64,000 nucleotides of DNA from Rhizobium vallis (GCF_003985155.1 NZ_ML133688.1:248001-312000); one strand, 5' to 3'; positions 1 to 8,796 are shown, counted from the first letter of the stretch. Notes: generated by a model from the letters alone, not told the origin. Numbers and translations are program-made.

Positions 1-87
1 CGCCAGCAACTGGCGCTGGCGGAGAGCGCAATGAGCCGTGGCATGACCCGCGGATGGACGCCGCGATATGAACGGGACGTTCTCTGA
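1..87 (+). CDS. C-terminal end of an unidentified gene (partial)
   Basis: Frame 1 is open from the window edge to a TGA at 85-87 and encodes 28 residues ending ...TPRYERDVL. The composition is that of a real rhizobial coding end, but no family can be named from so short a tail. It converges on the monooxygenase gene that ends at 159. The start lies outside the window. Confidence 0.45.
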   Translation, partial: RQQLALAESAMSRGMTRGWTPRYERDVL

Positions 88-102
88 ACCGCGGCGCCGC
101 GT

Positions 103-120
103 CCTTGGTCGCGACCAAGG
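103..120. other. 18-bp perfect palindrome between convergent genes
   Basis: CCTTGGTCGCGACCAAGG is a perfect palindrome lying between the convergent gene ends at 87 and 159. It could fold as a short terminator-like hairpin, although no T-run follows on either strand, or serve as a binding site for a dimeric repressor. The sequence alone does not decide between these. Confidence 0.5.
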
Positions 121-158
121 AGCGGCGATTGCTGGCGCGGTTTTCGCCCGAACTCGGC

Positions 159-1673
159 TCACGGCAATTCCTGCGCAGTCGGGCTAAGTCCGACCTTCGC
201 GAGATAAGCCTCAAGCGCCCACGCGTCAGTTGATGCGACTATGGCGCCGATATAACCATCGGGACGCACGAGCACCCAGTCTCCCGGTGCCACGGTGTAG
301 GCATCACGGAAATGCCCGCCTTCGTCGACAACATCTCCACGCGAGCCGATCTTATGGATGTGCAACCCTGGGCGCGGGGGCACCGCCGCTTGCTCGACCG
401 CGTAGCCCAGCAGCGTCCAGTGCGCACCCTTGAACAGTTCGAACAGACGTGTCGGCTGGCCGGCGGCGCCGTTGAGGGGCGCATCGGGCGCGCGGTCGCC
501 CGCAAGCAGGCCGCCGCCTCGTTCCGGTTTTTCCAGCGCGAAAGAGGATTGCGGATAGCCGATGTCGAGTTGATGGACCTCGCGACCGCGTCGCATGTCG
601 CCCCGCTTGAGGGCGTCAAGTAACGTTGTGGAGAGTCCGAGCATGGCGGCTGCGATCGGGCGGCGCTCTTCCTCATAGCTGTCGAGCAGCGTGTCGGGTG
701 CGCCTGCGGCAACCGCCGCCAGTTTCCATCCGAGATTATAGGCATCCTGAACGCTGGTATTGAGACCCTGTCCGCCGGTCGGGGGATGTATATGTGCGGC
801 ATCGCCGACCAGAAACACGCGGCCGTGCCGGTAGCGATCGGCGAGCCGGGCATTCATGTTGAAGGCCGATGCCCAGGACACCGACTGAATGGTAATGTCT
901 CCGCGGCCGCTGCGCTCCGCCACCAGGGCATTCAGGCCGTCGGCGGAAAGATCGACGTCGCCGTCCAGCGGAATCGGTCCCTGAATCTGGAACATGTCCG
1001 TTCCCGCGAGCGGGCACAGGGAAATCTGTTTCTCCATATCGCCGTCGCTGAAACGATGCCACGCATCGCGCGGCAGCCCGGTCAGGTTGACGTCTGCAAC
1101 AATGGCCCGCACGCCGAGCGTCTTGCCTGGAAAGCCGATATCGAGCGCATGACGCACGAAGCTGCGGCCACCATCCGCCCCAACGAGCCAGCGCACGCGG
1201 ATGGTCTCTTCACCGGTTTGGTCCTTGAGCCGGGCGGTCACACCCGCCTTGTCTTGTTCAAAGCCGACGAGTTCGCATCCAAATTCGGGGCGATGCCCCA
1301 ATTCGAGCAGCCGCTCGCGCATGACGCCTTCGGTTAGAAACTGCGGCACCATTAGGGGATGATGATAGGGTTCGGCCGGCGTCGGAGCCTCGTGTACCAC
1401 GATGTCGGCTTCGGTGACGCTCCCGTCGTTGCGATATTCCCGCTGCCTGGGATAGGTGCCGCCCACTGCCACGATCCGGTCGAGGATGCCGAGATCCTCG
1501 AAGACTTCCTGCGTCCGCGGTTGAATTCCCTTGCCGCGGGATCCGCGAGACGGATCGTTCAATTTCTCGATCAAACGAAACGACACGCCGCGGCGCGCCA
1601 ATTCGATCGCCATCGTCAAACCAGCCGCTCCGGCGCCTGAAATCAGTACGTCGACTGCAGAATTCTCTGTCAT
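159..1673 (-). CDS. FAD-dependent aromatic-ring-type monooxygenase
   Basis: 504 residues. Predicted class A flavoprotein monooxygenase (PheA/TfdB/MhpA-like) that would hydroxylate an aromatic or polyketide-like substrate using NAD(P)H and O2 in the cytoplasm. The N-terminal dinucleotide fold carries GAGAAG at about residues 13-18, a mid-protein GADGGRS matches the DG motif, and GDAAHIHPPTGGQGLN is the FAD-ribose motif of the family. The C-terminal region resembles the thioredoxin-like extension of phenol hydroxylase relatives. The start at 1673 is chosen because GGAG sits 8 bases upstream; two earlier in-frame ATGs lack a ribosome site. It is divergent from a MarR gene, with an inverted repeat between them, so MarR control is likely. 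The substrate is not identifiable from sequence. Confidence 0.85.
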   Translation of the reverse strand: MTENSAVDVLISGAGAAGLTMAIELARRGVSFRLIEKLNDPSRGSRGKGIQPRTQEVFEDLGILDRIVAVGGTYPRQREYRNDGSVTEADIVVHEAPTPAEPYHHPLMVPQFLTEGVMRERLLELGHRPEFGCELVGFEQDKAGVTARLKDQTGEETIRVRWLVGADGGRSFVRHALDIGFPGKTLGVRAIVADVNLTGLPRDAWHRFSDGDMEKQISLCPLAGTDMFQIQGPIPLDGDVDLSADGLNALVAERSGRGDITIQSVSWASAFNMNARLADRYRHGRVFLVGDAAHIHPPTGGQGLNTSVQDAYNLGWKLAAVAAGAPDTLLDSYEEERRPIAAAMLGLSTTLLDALKRGDMRRGREVHQLDIGYPQSSFALEKPERGGGLLAGDRAPDAPLNGAAGQPTRLFELFKGAHWTLLGYAVEQAAVPPRPGLHIHKIGSRGDVVDEGGHFRDAYTVAPGDWVLVRPDGYIGAIVASTDAWALEAYLAKVGLSPTAQELP

Positions 1674-1686
1674 CGTGATCTCCATA

Positions 1687-1701
1687 TGTGTATTATGCAC
1701 A
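1687..1701. promoter_or_regulatory. Putative MarR operator, copy 1
   Basis: TGTGTATTATGCACA is a near-palindrome in the divergent space between the monooxygenase and marR starts. It matches the reverse complement of the site at 1738-1752 at 14 of 15 positions. Position and duplication suggest the binding site of the adjacent MarR protein. Confidence 0.6.
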
Positions 1702-1723
1702 CAATAAAAGGACTGGGACGGCA

Positions 1724-2242
1724 ATGTCAACAAACAATGTGCAAAATACACATATTAGCGATCAGCTGCGTGAACTTCACGGGGCGTTGATCGAAATCGT
1801 CAGCGTCATGAATCGCCCGCAGCGCGATGAGCAGATGGTCCGCGACGCGGGCATCTCGCTCGATCGCGCACTGTTTCCGCTGCTGGTCATGGTGGAGCGG
1901 CTTGGCCCTATCGGCGTGGTCGAACTCGCCGACCGTGCCGGGCGTGATTACACCACCGTCAGCCGGCAGGTCGCCAAGCTCGAGAGCCTCGACCTCGTGG
2001 AGCGCCGCGGAAGTGTGGCCGACCGGCGGGTGCGGGAAGCGATCATCAGCCCAAAGGGCAAGGCGATGACCGATCGCATCGACGCCGCCCGCGAGCGGAT
2101 GGGCCGCGCCATCTTCGCCACCTGGGACGAGCACGACTTCAACGAGTTGGTGCGGCTAATGCGAAAGTTCGCCAATGATATCGGTGACGATGCCGACAGG
2201 AGCGCCGCGAGCGCGTCCGAGCCGGGCGAAGAGAGCGGCTGA
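1724..2242 (+). CDS. MarR-family transcriptional regulator
   Basis: 172 residues. Winged helix-turn-helix dimer expected to repress the divergent monooxygenase until a phenolic or similar ligand binds. The central region VVELADRAGRDYTTVSRQVAKL is typical of MarR recognition-helix segments, followed by a wing with DRRVREA. The start at 1724 (MSTNN) is preferred over the in-frame ATG-like position at 1688, because the latter would lie inside the operator and has no ribosome site. An operator copy lies within the first codons, which suggests autorepression. The gene converges on the RidA gene with a 21-bp gap. Confidence 0.85.
   Translation: MSTNNVQNTHISDQLRELHGALIEIVSVMNRPQRDEQMVRDAGISLDRALFPLLVMVERLGPIGVVELADRAGRDYTTVSRQVAKLESLDLVERRGSVADRRVREAIISPKGKAMTDRIDAARERMGRAIFATWDEHDFNELVRLMRKFANDIGDDADRSAASASEPGEESG
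1738..1752. promoter_or_regulatory. Putative MarR operator, copy 2
   Basis: TGTGCAAAATACACA lies inside the first codons of marR and is an inverted near-copy (14/15) of the site at 1687-1701. The centres are 51 bp apart, close to five helical turns, compatible with cooperative binding or simple autorepression. Confidence 0.55.
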
Positions 2243-2263
2243 GGGGATGACTTCCGGCTCGCT

Positions 2264-2656
2264 TCAGCCAAACACCTTGGCGGCCGTGACCTCGACTTCC
2301 ACCAGGAACTCCGGGCGGGTGAACCCGCCGACGATAATCAGCGTCGACGTCGGCTTCGGATCGAGCGTATAGCGATCTCGCACGGCCATATAGGCCGGGA
2401 AATCCTCGCGTTTGGTCAGGAATCCGGAAATGCGGATAACGTCGGCAAAACTCATTTCCGCCTCGGCGAGAATTGCCTTGATCGCCTCGAAGCAAAGTTC
2501 CGCCTGCGCACTGATATCCTCCGGTACGGTGTCGTCGAGGCCAATCCCAAGCTGCCCCGAAGTCACCAGCAGAGAGGCGCCTGGCGGCACCAAAAACCCA
2601 TGATTATAGTTTCCGAACGGGCGGCGGACAGCGGACGGATTGAAGATCTTGGTCAT
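2264..2656 (-). CDS. RidA/YjgF/YER057c/UK114 family protein
   Basis: 130 residues, typical of the family. RidA proteins are small trimers that hydrolyse reactive enamine/imine intermediates or act in N-compound catabolism (RutC-like members). The family pattern is visible: SGQLGI, the central AELCFEAIKAILAEAEMSFAD and the C-terminal stretch RPEFLVEVEVTAAK. The expected C-terminal arginine context is altered (GGFTRPEFLVEVE), so activity should not be assumed. The start at 2656 has AAGGAAGGA directly upstream; the longer reading frame lacks this. It is the last gene of the minus-strand operon that begins with the NMT1-like binding protein, which suggests it clears an imine made by the upstream oxidase or deaminase. 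Confidence 0.85.
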   Translation of the reverse strand: MTKIFNPSAVRRPFGNYNHGFLVPPGASLLVTSGQLGIGLDDTVPEDISAQAELCFEAIKAILAEAEMSFADVIRISGFLTKREDFPAYMAVRDRYTLDPKPTSTLIIVGGFTRPEFLVEVEVTAAKVFG

Positions 2657-2741
2657 CGGTATTCCTTCCTTGGGCGAGGACGCTTTGGCGATCATTCATC
2701 GGGCCCAATTATGAGACATATGCCGATCGCAGCGAAAGTCC

Positions 2742-3323
2742 TCAGAAGCGCTCCATTGTTGTCTTCACCTTCTCCAGAAACCGTGCCCGCGTTTCCTGCG
2801 TGCAATTGTTCATGTCGTAATGAGCGAGGAAGGTGACGGGCCGCAGCGGGTTGATCTGCGCCCTGAGCACGCGTTTGACGATTTTCTTCGGTGGGTTGCC
2901 GGCGACGAAGGCGCGGAACGGTGTTGCGCCATAGGTCAGCACGGCGGCGAGCTTCCTGATATGGCGCAGCCGCGATTCCACTTTGCCGTCGACCAGCTCG
3001 AAGGAGACGCCGGGCAGCCACACGCGGTCAAAATAGCCCTTGAGGATCGCCGGGAAACCGAAGTTCCAGACCGGCGTGACCAGCACCAGCCCTTCCGCCA
3101 GCTTCAAGCGATCCACATAGGGCTTCACCAGCGCGGTGTTGCCGGGATAGTCGTGATAGGCAAGCCGATCGTGGCGGGAGAGCACGGGATCGAAATTCTC
3201 CGCATAGAGATCACATGCATCCACCTCGTGGCCTGCCGTGCGCAGACTTTCCAGCGTCTGTCTGTAAAGCGCCTTGCCGTAGCTTTCCTCGACTGGATGC
3301 GAATGCAGCACCAGAACCTTCAT
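2742..3323 (-). CDS. NAD(P)H:quinone oxidoreductase-like flavodoxin-fold protein
   Basis: 193 residues. Flavodoxin-like fold of the NQO1/MdaB/KefF group; expected to bind FMN or FAD and reduce quinones or electrophiles with NAD(P)H. The N-terminal MKVLVLHSHP is the phosphate-binding loop region, and TPVWNFGFPAILKGYFDRVW (about residues 83-102) is the hallmark segment of the family. The start overlaps the stop of the upstream FAD oxidoreductase gene by four bases (ATGA), which implies translational coupling and a linked metabolic role. The gap to the downstream RidA gene is 85 bp. Confidence 0.85.
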   Translation of the reverse strand: MKVLVLHSHPVEESYGKALYRQTLESLRTAGHEVDACDLYAENFDPVLSRHDRLAYHDYPGNTALVKPYVDRLKLAEGLVLVTPVWNFGFPAILKGYFDRVWLPGVSFELVDGKVESRLRHIRKLAAVLTYGATPFRAFVAGNPPKKIVKRVLRAQINPLRPVTFLAHYDMNNCTQETRARFLEKVKTTMERF

Positions 3324-4729
3324 GAGGCCTCCATGACGCTCGCAAGGCCTGGGAAGAGATAGTTTTTGCCGGCGTTGAAATCGAAATCGGGGTTCTCCCA
3401 GGCGATCATCTTGCCGGGGTTGAGCAGCCCCTTGGGGTCGGTCTCATGCTTGAAAGCGAGCTGCACCTTGTCGGTGCGCTTCATGCCGCCTTCCTCCAGT
3501 GTGTAGCGGTGCGGATTGAAGATCGGGCAGCCGTGATCCTGATGGATCCTGATGATCTCTTCGAGACGCTCCTCCGTGGTGTAGCGCACCAGCGGTAGGC
3601 CGGAGCATTGGATCTGCCCGTCGAACTTGATGAATTCGAGATGGCCGGGGACCTCGTCGCCGAAGATCTCCACCATCTTCGCGACCTTGGCCACATGATC
3701 CGGGCCTGGATACTGGACCTGCAGATAGGTGAAGCCGGGATCGACTTTCAGCGCGCGCAACGTCGTGTGGTTCCAGACAAGTTCGTAAGCATGCGGGATG
3801 CCTTTCATGCTCTCGACCATGTCGGAACGGAAGATGACCTCGCCTTTGTGGGCCGAGGTGAAGGCGAGGAAGGCATCCATCGAATGCGGCGCGATCATCA
3901 GCACCACAACCGATTGCCCTTTGCGGATATAAGGCTTGTGGCGGGTGAAATATTCATGCGGGATAGGGGCCGCGATCGGCGCGATCTCCTTGAGGAGGAT
4001 GCCGTTGCACTTGGCGAGCGCGTCCGAGAAGCGCACCGAAGCCATGAAATCGTCATAGCCGACGAGCACGTCGACCCAGTCATAGGCAGGAGCGAGCGGC
4101 ATCTCGATTTCGGTGATGATGCCGTTGGTGCCATAGGCATGGCTGACCTTTTGGAGATCCCAGCCAGTGAGGTCGAGCACGCGCGGCTCGGCCTCCATGG
4201 TGACGACGCGCAGCCGCAAAATATTGCCGATATCGCGCAGGCCGCCCCAGGTGATCGAGCCGACACCGCCGGAGCCGCCGGCGATAAAGCCGCCGACAGT
4301 CGCCATCTGCGCCGTCGAGGGGTGGAAACGCAATTCCTGTCCGGAATGAGCTTTTGTCTGCTTGTCGAGCTGGGCAATGATGATGCCCGGTTCACAGATC
4401 ACGCGACCAGGATGGATTTCCTTGATCTTATCCATGGCGGCAAGGTTCAGCACGATCCCGCCGGAGAGCGGCATCGCCTGGCCATAATTGCCGGTGCCGC
4501 CGCCGCGCGGTGTCACCGGTACGCCATGGGCGAAGGCGACCTTGAGCGTCCGGATGACTTCCTCTTCGCTTTTTGGCGTGACGATAAGATCGGCCGTCAC
4601 GCTATCGAGCTGCGCCTTCAATATCGGCGAATACCAGTAGAAATCGCGGCTTTTCTGACGCACGAGCGCCGGATTGTCTTCGATGGCGATGCCTTTGAGT
4701 TCCTTCTTGATCGTCTGATAATCCGGCAT
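3320..4729 (-). CDS. FAD-binding (PCMH/VAO-type) oxidoreductase
   Basis: 469 residues. Member of the FAD_binding_4 family (D-lactate/glycolate dehydrogenase and vanillyl-alcohol-oxidase relatives). The FAD-binding half shows VTPRGGGTGNYGQA and GGFIAGGSGGVGS. The C-terminal end shows NPHRYTLEEGG and LLNPGKMI, the latter being the usual terminal motif of the family. The start at 4729 is supported by GGAG a few bases upstream and lies one base past the stop of the upstream amidohydrolase gene; a longer start at 4759 is less likely. The enzyme probably oxidises a hydroxy or amine group in the product of the amidohydrolase. The actual substrate is unknown. Confidence 0.85.
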   Translation of the reverse strand: MPDYQTIKKELKGIAIEDNPALVRQKSRDFYWYSPILKAQLDSVTADLIVTPKSEEEVIRTLKVAFAHGVPVTPRGGGTGNYGQAMPLSGGIVLNLAAMDKIKEIHPGRVICEPGIIIAQLDKQTKAHSGQELRFHPSTAQMATVGGFIAGGSGGVGSITWGGLRDIGNILRLRVVTMEAEPRVLDLTGWDLQKVSHAYGTNGIITEIEMPLAPAYDWVDVLVGYDDFMASVRFSDALAKCNGILLKEIAPIAAPIPHEYFTRHKPYIRKGQSVVVLMIAPHSMDAFLAFTSAHKGEVIFRSDMVESMKGIPHAYELVWNHTTLRALKVDPGFTYLQVQYPGPDHVAKVAKMVEIFGDEVPGHLEFIKFDGQIQCSGLPLVRYTTEERLEEIIRIHQDHGCPIFNPHRYTLEEGGMKRTDKVQLAFKHETDPKGLLNPGKMIAWENPDFDFNAGKNYLFPGLASVMEAS

Positions 4730-4730
4730 G

Positions 4731-6044
4731 TCAGGCTCCAACGACGCTGTCGAGTTCACGATAGTCCGGCAGGCTGCGGTCGATCACCTTTCCGCGGCGT
4801 AACACGACGCGGTCGGACTGCGGACGGGAAAGAAATTCGCTCCAGCGCCGGGCGCTGAAGAGCACGAGATCGGCCGCAGCGCCAACGGCGATGCGACCCA
4901 GATCCGGCCGGCCGAGGATGTCGGCGGGCGAAGTGGTGACGACACGAGCGGCCATATCCAGCGGATGGTCGAGATGCAGGATGCGGACCGCCTCGCGGAA
5001 CACCTCCACCGGATCGAGATCGCCGTAGGCGTAAAAGGGATCGCGCGTATTGTCGGACGCGACTGCGGTCGGGACGCCGGCCGCCGCCAGTTCCTTGAAC
5101 AGGGTGATGCCGCGCCAGCGCGGCGTGCGGCCGGCATAGCGATCCTGCAGATACATGTTGCACATCGGCAGCGAAACGACGGAGAGACCGGCCTGCGCGA
5201 CGAGTTCCACCGTCCGCTTCGCCGTCTCCTCGTCCTGGCGGGCAAGCGAGCAACAATGGCCGACGGTCACCTTGCCTTCGAACCCGTTGCGCAGGACCGC
5301 TTCCGCGATCGCCTTCAGCGTCTCGGCGCTCGCATCATCGGTTTCGTCCACGTGGAGATCGACATCGAGCCCGTTGTCGGCTGCGGCTCTGAAAAGCACG
5401 TCGAGTTGGCCGTCCAGATCCGGATTCATGCGGGTGACGCCGCCGATCAATCCGCCCTTGTCACGCACCACGGCGACGAGGTCGGCGAAATAGTCCGCGT
5501 CCGCCATGTATTCCATGGGGAAGAGCGCCACCGCCTGCAACGCGATCTTGTCCTTCCAGATCTCGCGCATCTCGGCGAAGACCTCGAAGGAAACGCGATG
5601 TTGCGGCGCAAGAGAATCGAGATGCGTGCGGATCAGGCTGGTGCCGTGTGCATAAGCCGAGCGTAGAGAAAATTCCATGCGCTTCTTCACATCGGCGGCT
5701 GACCAGTAGGCTTCGCGATCAACGCGCACCGCCTCCAACGCGCCGATGAAGCTACCATCAGGATTGGCGTTGCGCGGCCAGATGTGGCCCTTGTCGAGAT
5801 GAGTATGCATGTCGGTGAAGCAGGGCCAGACCATGCCGTCCTTCAGATCGAGCTTTGCGAATTCGACCGGCGCTTCGCCGGGCGGCAGCACGGCGGAAAT
5901 AATGCCGTCGCTGATGACGATATCGGCTTTGACGAGGCCCTCGGCGGCCGGCGGGTGAAATCCCACGACGGCAACGGCAGGCAGCGTCGCGTTACTCAGC
6001 ACGAAGCGGCCGGCATTGGGTGGGGAAATGAAGGAATACGTCAT
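4731..6044 (-). CDS. Cytosine-deaminase-like metal-dependent amidohydrolase
   Basis: 437 residues. TIM-barrel amidohydrolase closest in layout to cytosine deaminase (CodA) and triazine-ring amidohydrolases. Visible metal and catalytic motifs are HTHLDKGH at about residue 80, VDLHVDETDD, VTVGHCCSLA and VASDNTRDPFYAYGD, in CodA-like order. It should hydrolyse a C-N bond of a heterocycle or cyclic amidine in the cytoplasm. The start at 6044 overlaps the permease stop (ATGA) and has GGGAAA upstream; the longer open frame is an artefact. Its place behind an NMT1-like importer fits import of a pyrimidine-like compound. The exact substrate cannot be read from sequence. Confidence 0.85.
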   Translation of the reverse strand: MTYSFISPPNAGRFVLSNATLPAVAVVGFHPPAAEGLVKADIVISDGIISAVLPPGEAPVEFAKLDLKDGMVWPCFTDMHTHLDKGHIWPRNANPDGSFIGALEAVRVDREAYWSAADVKKRMEFSLRSAYAHGTSLIRTHLDSLAPQHRVSFEVFAEMREIWKDKIALQAVALFPMEYMADADYFADLVAVVRDKGGLIGGVTRMNPDLDGQLDVLFRAAADNGLDVDLHVDETDDASAETLKAIAEAVLRNGFEGKVTVGHCCSLARQDEETAKRTVELVAQAGLSVVSLPMCNMYLQDRYAGRTPRWRGITLFKELAAAGVPTAVASDNTRDPFYAYGDLDPVEVFREAVRILHLDHPLDMAARVVTTSPADILGRPDLGRIAVGAAADLVLFSARRWSEFLSRPQSDRVVLRRGKVIDRSLPDYRELDSVVGA

Positions 6045-6886
6045 CAGTTTTCCCGTTTCAGGCTGCTTTCGTGCCAGCGATGCAGGCTCAGCCAGGAAAT
6101 GAAGGAGGTGGCGGCAAAGATTGCGACGCCAAGCAGGGAGAGCATCAGGAGTGCGGCGAAGAGGCGCGGAATGTTCAGCCGGTACTGCGCCTCGAGCAGC
6201 CGGAAAGCCAGACCGGAGCCGGCGCCGGCTGAGCCTGCTGCAAATTCCGCGACGACGGCAGCAATCAGAGCAAGGCCGCCGCCAATCCTCAGGCCGGTCA
6301 TGAAATAAGGCTGGGCGGCGGGCAGCTTGAGATAGAGCAGCGTCTGCCACCGGGAGGCGCCGTAGAGTTCGAAAAGGTTGATCAGATTGTGGTCCACGCT
6401 CTTCAGCCCCTGGACCATGTTCGAAAGGATCGGGAAGAAGGCGACGAGGAAGGCACAGATCAGCAGCGCCACCTGGGTTGATGGCGCGTAGATCAGGATC
6501 AGTGGCGAGATCGCGACGATCGGCGTTACCTGGAGAATGACGGCGAGCGGATAGAAGGCGAGTTCGATCCAGCGCGATTGTACCAGGAAGATCGCAAAAC
6601 CGACGCCGCCGATGAGCGCCAGCATTAGCGACATGAAGGTGATCTTGGTGGTGACCCAGAGGGCAGGGGCAAGCGTGCCCCAGTCGGTCACGAAGGCGCT
6701 GGCGACGGCCGCCGGACCCGGCAGGATGTAAGGCGGCACGCCAGACAGCTTCACGTAGAGATACCAGATCAGGATCAATGCCGCGATCAGCAGGAAAGGG
6801 ATGCAGATGCGCAGAGCCAGATCGCGGCGTCTTGCGCTTGCGGCGCTGGCAAGAAGCAGCGGCGAGGCCTCGGTTTCGTCGCTCAT
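6044..6886 (-). CDS. ABC importer permease (SsuC/TauC/ThiX type)
   Basis: 280 residues with about six membrane segments. BPD_transp_1 permease of the nitrate/sulfonate/pyrimidine importer class. The EAA-loop region reads ELYGASRWQTLLYLKLPAAQ, where the ATPase would dock. The ATG at 6886 overlaps the ATPase stop by four bases. It forms an NMT1-type import complex with the ATPase at 6886-7710 and the binding protein at 7780-8796. Confidence 0.9.
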   Translation of the reverse strand: MSDETEASPLLLASAASARRRDLALRICIPFLLIAALILIWYLYVKLSGVPPYILPGPAAVASAFVTDWGTLAPALWVTTKITFMSLMLALIGGVGFAIFLVQSRWIELAFYPLAVILQVTPIVAISPLILIYAPSTQVALLICAFLVAFFPILSNMVQGLKSVDHNLINLFELYGASRWQTLLYLKLPAAQPYFMTGLRIGGGLALIAAVVAEFAAGSAGAGSGLAFRLLEAQYRLNIPRLFAALLMLSLLGVAIFAATSFISWLSLHRWHESSLKREN

Positions 6887-7710
6887 CAATGATCCTCCGC
6901 CGAGTTGATCGCCCCGATGAGCGAATGCGAGACCGTTTCGCAGGCTTTGCGGTATTCTTCCGAAGTGCGGTAATGCGCGTCGCGTTCCAGGCTGGTTGTC
7001 AGCGGAAGGTCGGCATGCACGCGCCCCGGCCTTGCCTTCATCACGACGATGCGGTTGGAGAGATAGGCGGATTCGAAAACTGAATGCGTGACGAAGATGA
7101 CGGTGATACCGGTCGCCTTCCAGAGCCGCAGCACGTCGTCGTTCAGTCTCTGGCGGGTGATCTCGTCGAGTGCTGCGAAGGGCTCATCCATCAGCAGGAG
7201 TTTCGGCTTCGTCACCAGCGCGCGGGCAATCGAGACGCGCATCTTCATGCCGCCGGAAAGTTCGCGTGGGTAAGCCTTGGCGAAGTCCTGCAGGCCGACA
7301 GTGCTCAGCACTTCCAGGATTTGATCATGCGCCGCCGTCCTCGAAATGCGCTTGAGCTTCAGCGGCAGGTAGACATTGTCGAACACGTTCTTCCAAGGCA
7401 TGAGCGTCGGCTCTTGGAAGACGAAGCTGATATCGCCTTCCGGAAGGCCCTTGGAGTTGATGCGTGAACTCGGCCAGTCGATCGCGCCCGACGTGACATC
7501 GCCGAGGCCAGCGATGATGCGCAGTGCCGTCGACTTGCCGCACCCGGAGGGGCCGAGCAGGCTGATGAACTCGCCGTTCTCCACGGTGAGCGACATGTTC
7601 GAAAGGGCCACGGTTCCACTGGAGAAGACTTTCGAAACCGATTGCATGGCGACCAGCGGCCGCTTGCGTGTCTCTTTCGGGGATAGGGCCTGAGCTTCTG
7701 CTGGGGGCAT
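6886..7710 (-). CDS. ABC importer ATPase (SsuB/TauB/ThiZ type)
   Basis: 274 residues. Nucleotide-binding subunit with Walker [11 protein letters not shown]-loop FQEPTLMPW, signature ELSGGMKMRVSIARAL, Walker B LLLMDEPFAALD and switch histidine FVTHSVFESAY. It energises uptake through the adjacent permease. The ribosome site is weak, and a hairpin separates the gene from the binding-protein gene upstream in the operon, which would suit lower expression than the binding protein. Confidence 0.92.
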   Translation of the reverse strand: MPPAEAQALSPKETRKRPLVAMQSVSKVFSSGTVALSNMSLTVENGEFISLLGPSGCGKSTALRIIAGLGDVTSGAIDWPSSRINSKGLPEGDISFVFQEPTLMPWKNVFDNVYLPLKLKRISRTAAHDQILEVLSTVGLQDFAKAYPRELSGGMKMRVSIARALVTKPKLLLMDEPFAALDEITRQRLNDDVLRLWKATGITVIFVTHSVFESAYLSNRIVVMKARPGRVHADLPLTTSLERDAHYRTSEEYRKACETVSHSLIGAINSAEDH

Positions 7711-7735
7711 TGCCTGTCTCGTTCATGCGAGGGGA

Positions 7736-7765
7736 TGTGATCCGCGCTGTTCGCAGCGGATCACA
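7736..7765 (-). other. Hairpin after binding-protein gene (10-bp stem)
   Basis: TGTGATCCGC and GCGGATCACA pair around a 10-base loop, starting 15 bases past the binding-protein stop. No U-tract follows, so it looks like an mRNA-stabilising or attenuating hairpin rather than a full terminator. Similar hairpins follow the binding-protein genes at 16048-16077 and 50138-50166. Confidence 0.65.
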
Positions 7766-7779
7766 GGCGTCGTCGCGGC

Positions 7780-8796
7780 TTACTTCTTCATCGCCATTCC
7801 GGTGCCCTTGCAGACGAATTTCGTCGTAAAGGCCTTCGCGTAGTCCGTCTCCGGCTTAAAGACCCTGATCGCCACCATCTCGTCGAAAAACGCCTTGTAG
7901 TGCGCGTCCGTCAGGCAGCCGATGCCCTTGTCCAGGCTGTCGCCGGATTCGATGATGCCGTATTCTTTCATCTTCGCGATGGAGTAGGCGATCTGACCAT
8001 CCGTCATTTCAGGATTGTCTTTCTTGATCAGTTCGTTTGCCTTGGTGTTGTCGCCGTAGAGATAATGGTACCAGCCTTCAATCGAGGCATCGACGAAGCG
8101 CTGAACGACGTCAGGCTTGCTGTCGATCATCGTCTGCGTGGTGGTGATCATCGTCGAGTAGGGAGAGTAGCCGTTGTCGGCGAGCAGGAAGACCTTCGGC
8201 TCGAAGCCGGCCTGCTTCTGGATCTCATAGGGTTCCGAGGTCAGGTAGCCTTGCTGCGCGGACTCCTTGTCGGCGAGGAACGGAGCCGGGCTGAAATTGT
8301 AGGGCTTATACTGCTCGTCCTTGAAGCCTTTGAAATTCGCTTTCATCCATTCGAAATAGGTGAGGTAACCATCCTTGCCGAGAAACAGCGTCTTGAGCTT
8401 GGCAAGGTCTTCGAATTTCTCGATGCCGGCATCCGGATGCGCGATCAGCACCTGTGGATCCTTCTGGAAGATCGCCGCGACGTCGACGAGCGGAATACCC
8501 TGCTCGACCGCGGAGATTTCGCCCTGCGGCCCGCCCATGTAGAAATCGATCTTGCCGGAAATCAGCAGGGCGCTGTTTGCCGCGTTCGGCCCCCCCTGCA
8601 CGATGGTGACGTCGAGGCCGTGCTTGGCATAGGTGCCGTCGGCAACCGCTTGATAGAACCCTCCGTGCTCGGCCTGCGCCAGCCAATTGGTGCCATAGCT
8701 GACTTTGTCGGCTGCTTCAGCCGATGCCATGGAGGCAAGCATGCCGCCAAGGCCGATGAGTGCGGAAAAGACGCTGTTCTTCAGTGCATTGGGCAT
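7780..8796 (-). CDS. NMT1/THI5-like ABC substrate-binding protein
   Basis: 338 residues. Periplasmic binding protein of the NMT1 group, whose members bind pyrimidines such as hydroxymethylpyrimidine, and also sulfonates, nitrate and other small molecules. The N-terminus is a Sec signal peptide (hydrophobic core near residues 8-22, likely cleavage after the ASAEA region). The mature part begins KVSYGTNWLAQAEHGGFYQA, typical of the group, with VQGGPNAANSALLISG and GGPQGEIS lining the predicted binding site. The start at 8796 follows AGGGGAA. First gene of the seven-gene operon; an inverted-repeat operator lies 80 bp upstream. Confidence 0.88.
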   Translation of the reverse strand: MPNALKNSVFSALIGLGGMLASMASAEAADKVSYGTNWLAQAEHGGFYQAVADGTYAKHGLDVTIVQGGPNAANSALLISGKIDFYMGGPQGEISAVEQGIPLVDVAAIFQKDPQVLIAHPDAGIEKFEDLAKLKTLFLGKDGYLTYFEWMKANFKGFKDEQYKPYNFSPAPFLADKESAQQGYLTSEPYEIQKQAGFEPKVFLLADNGYSPYSTMITTTQTMIDSKPDVVQRFVDASIEGWYHYLYGDNTKANELIKKDNPEMTDGQIAYSIAKMKEYGIIESGDSLDKGIGCLTDAHYKAFFDEMVAIRVFKPETDYAKAFTTKFVCKGTGMAMKK

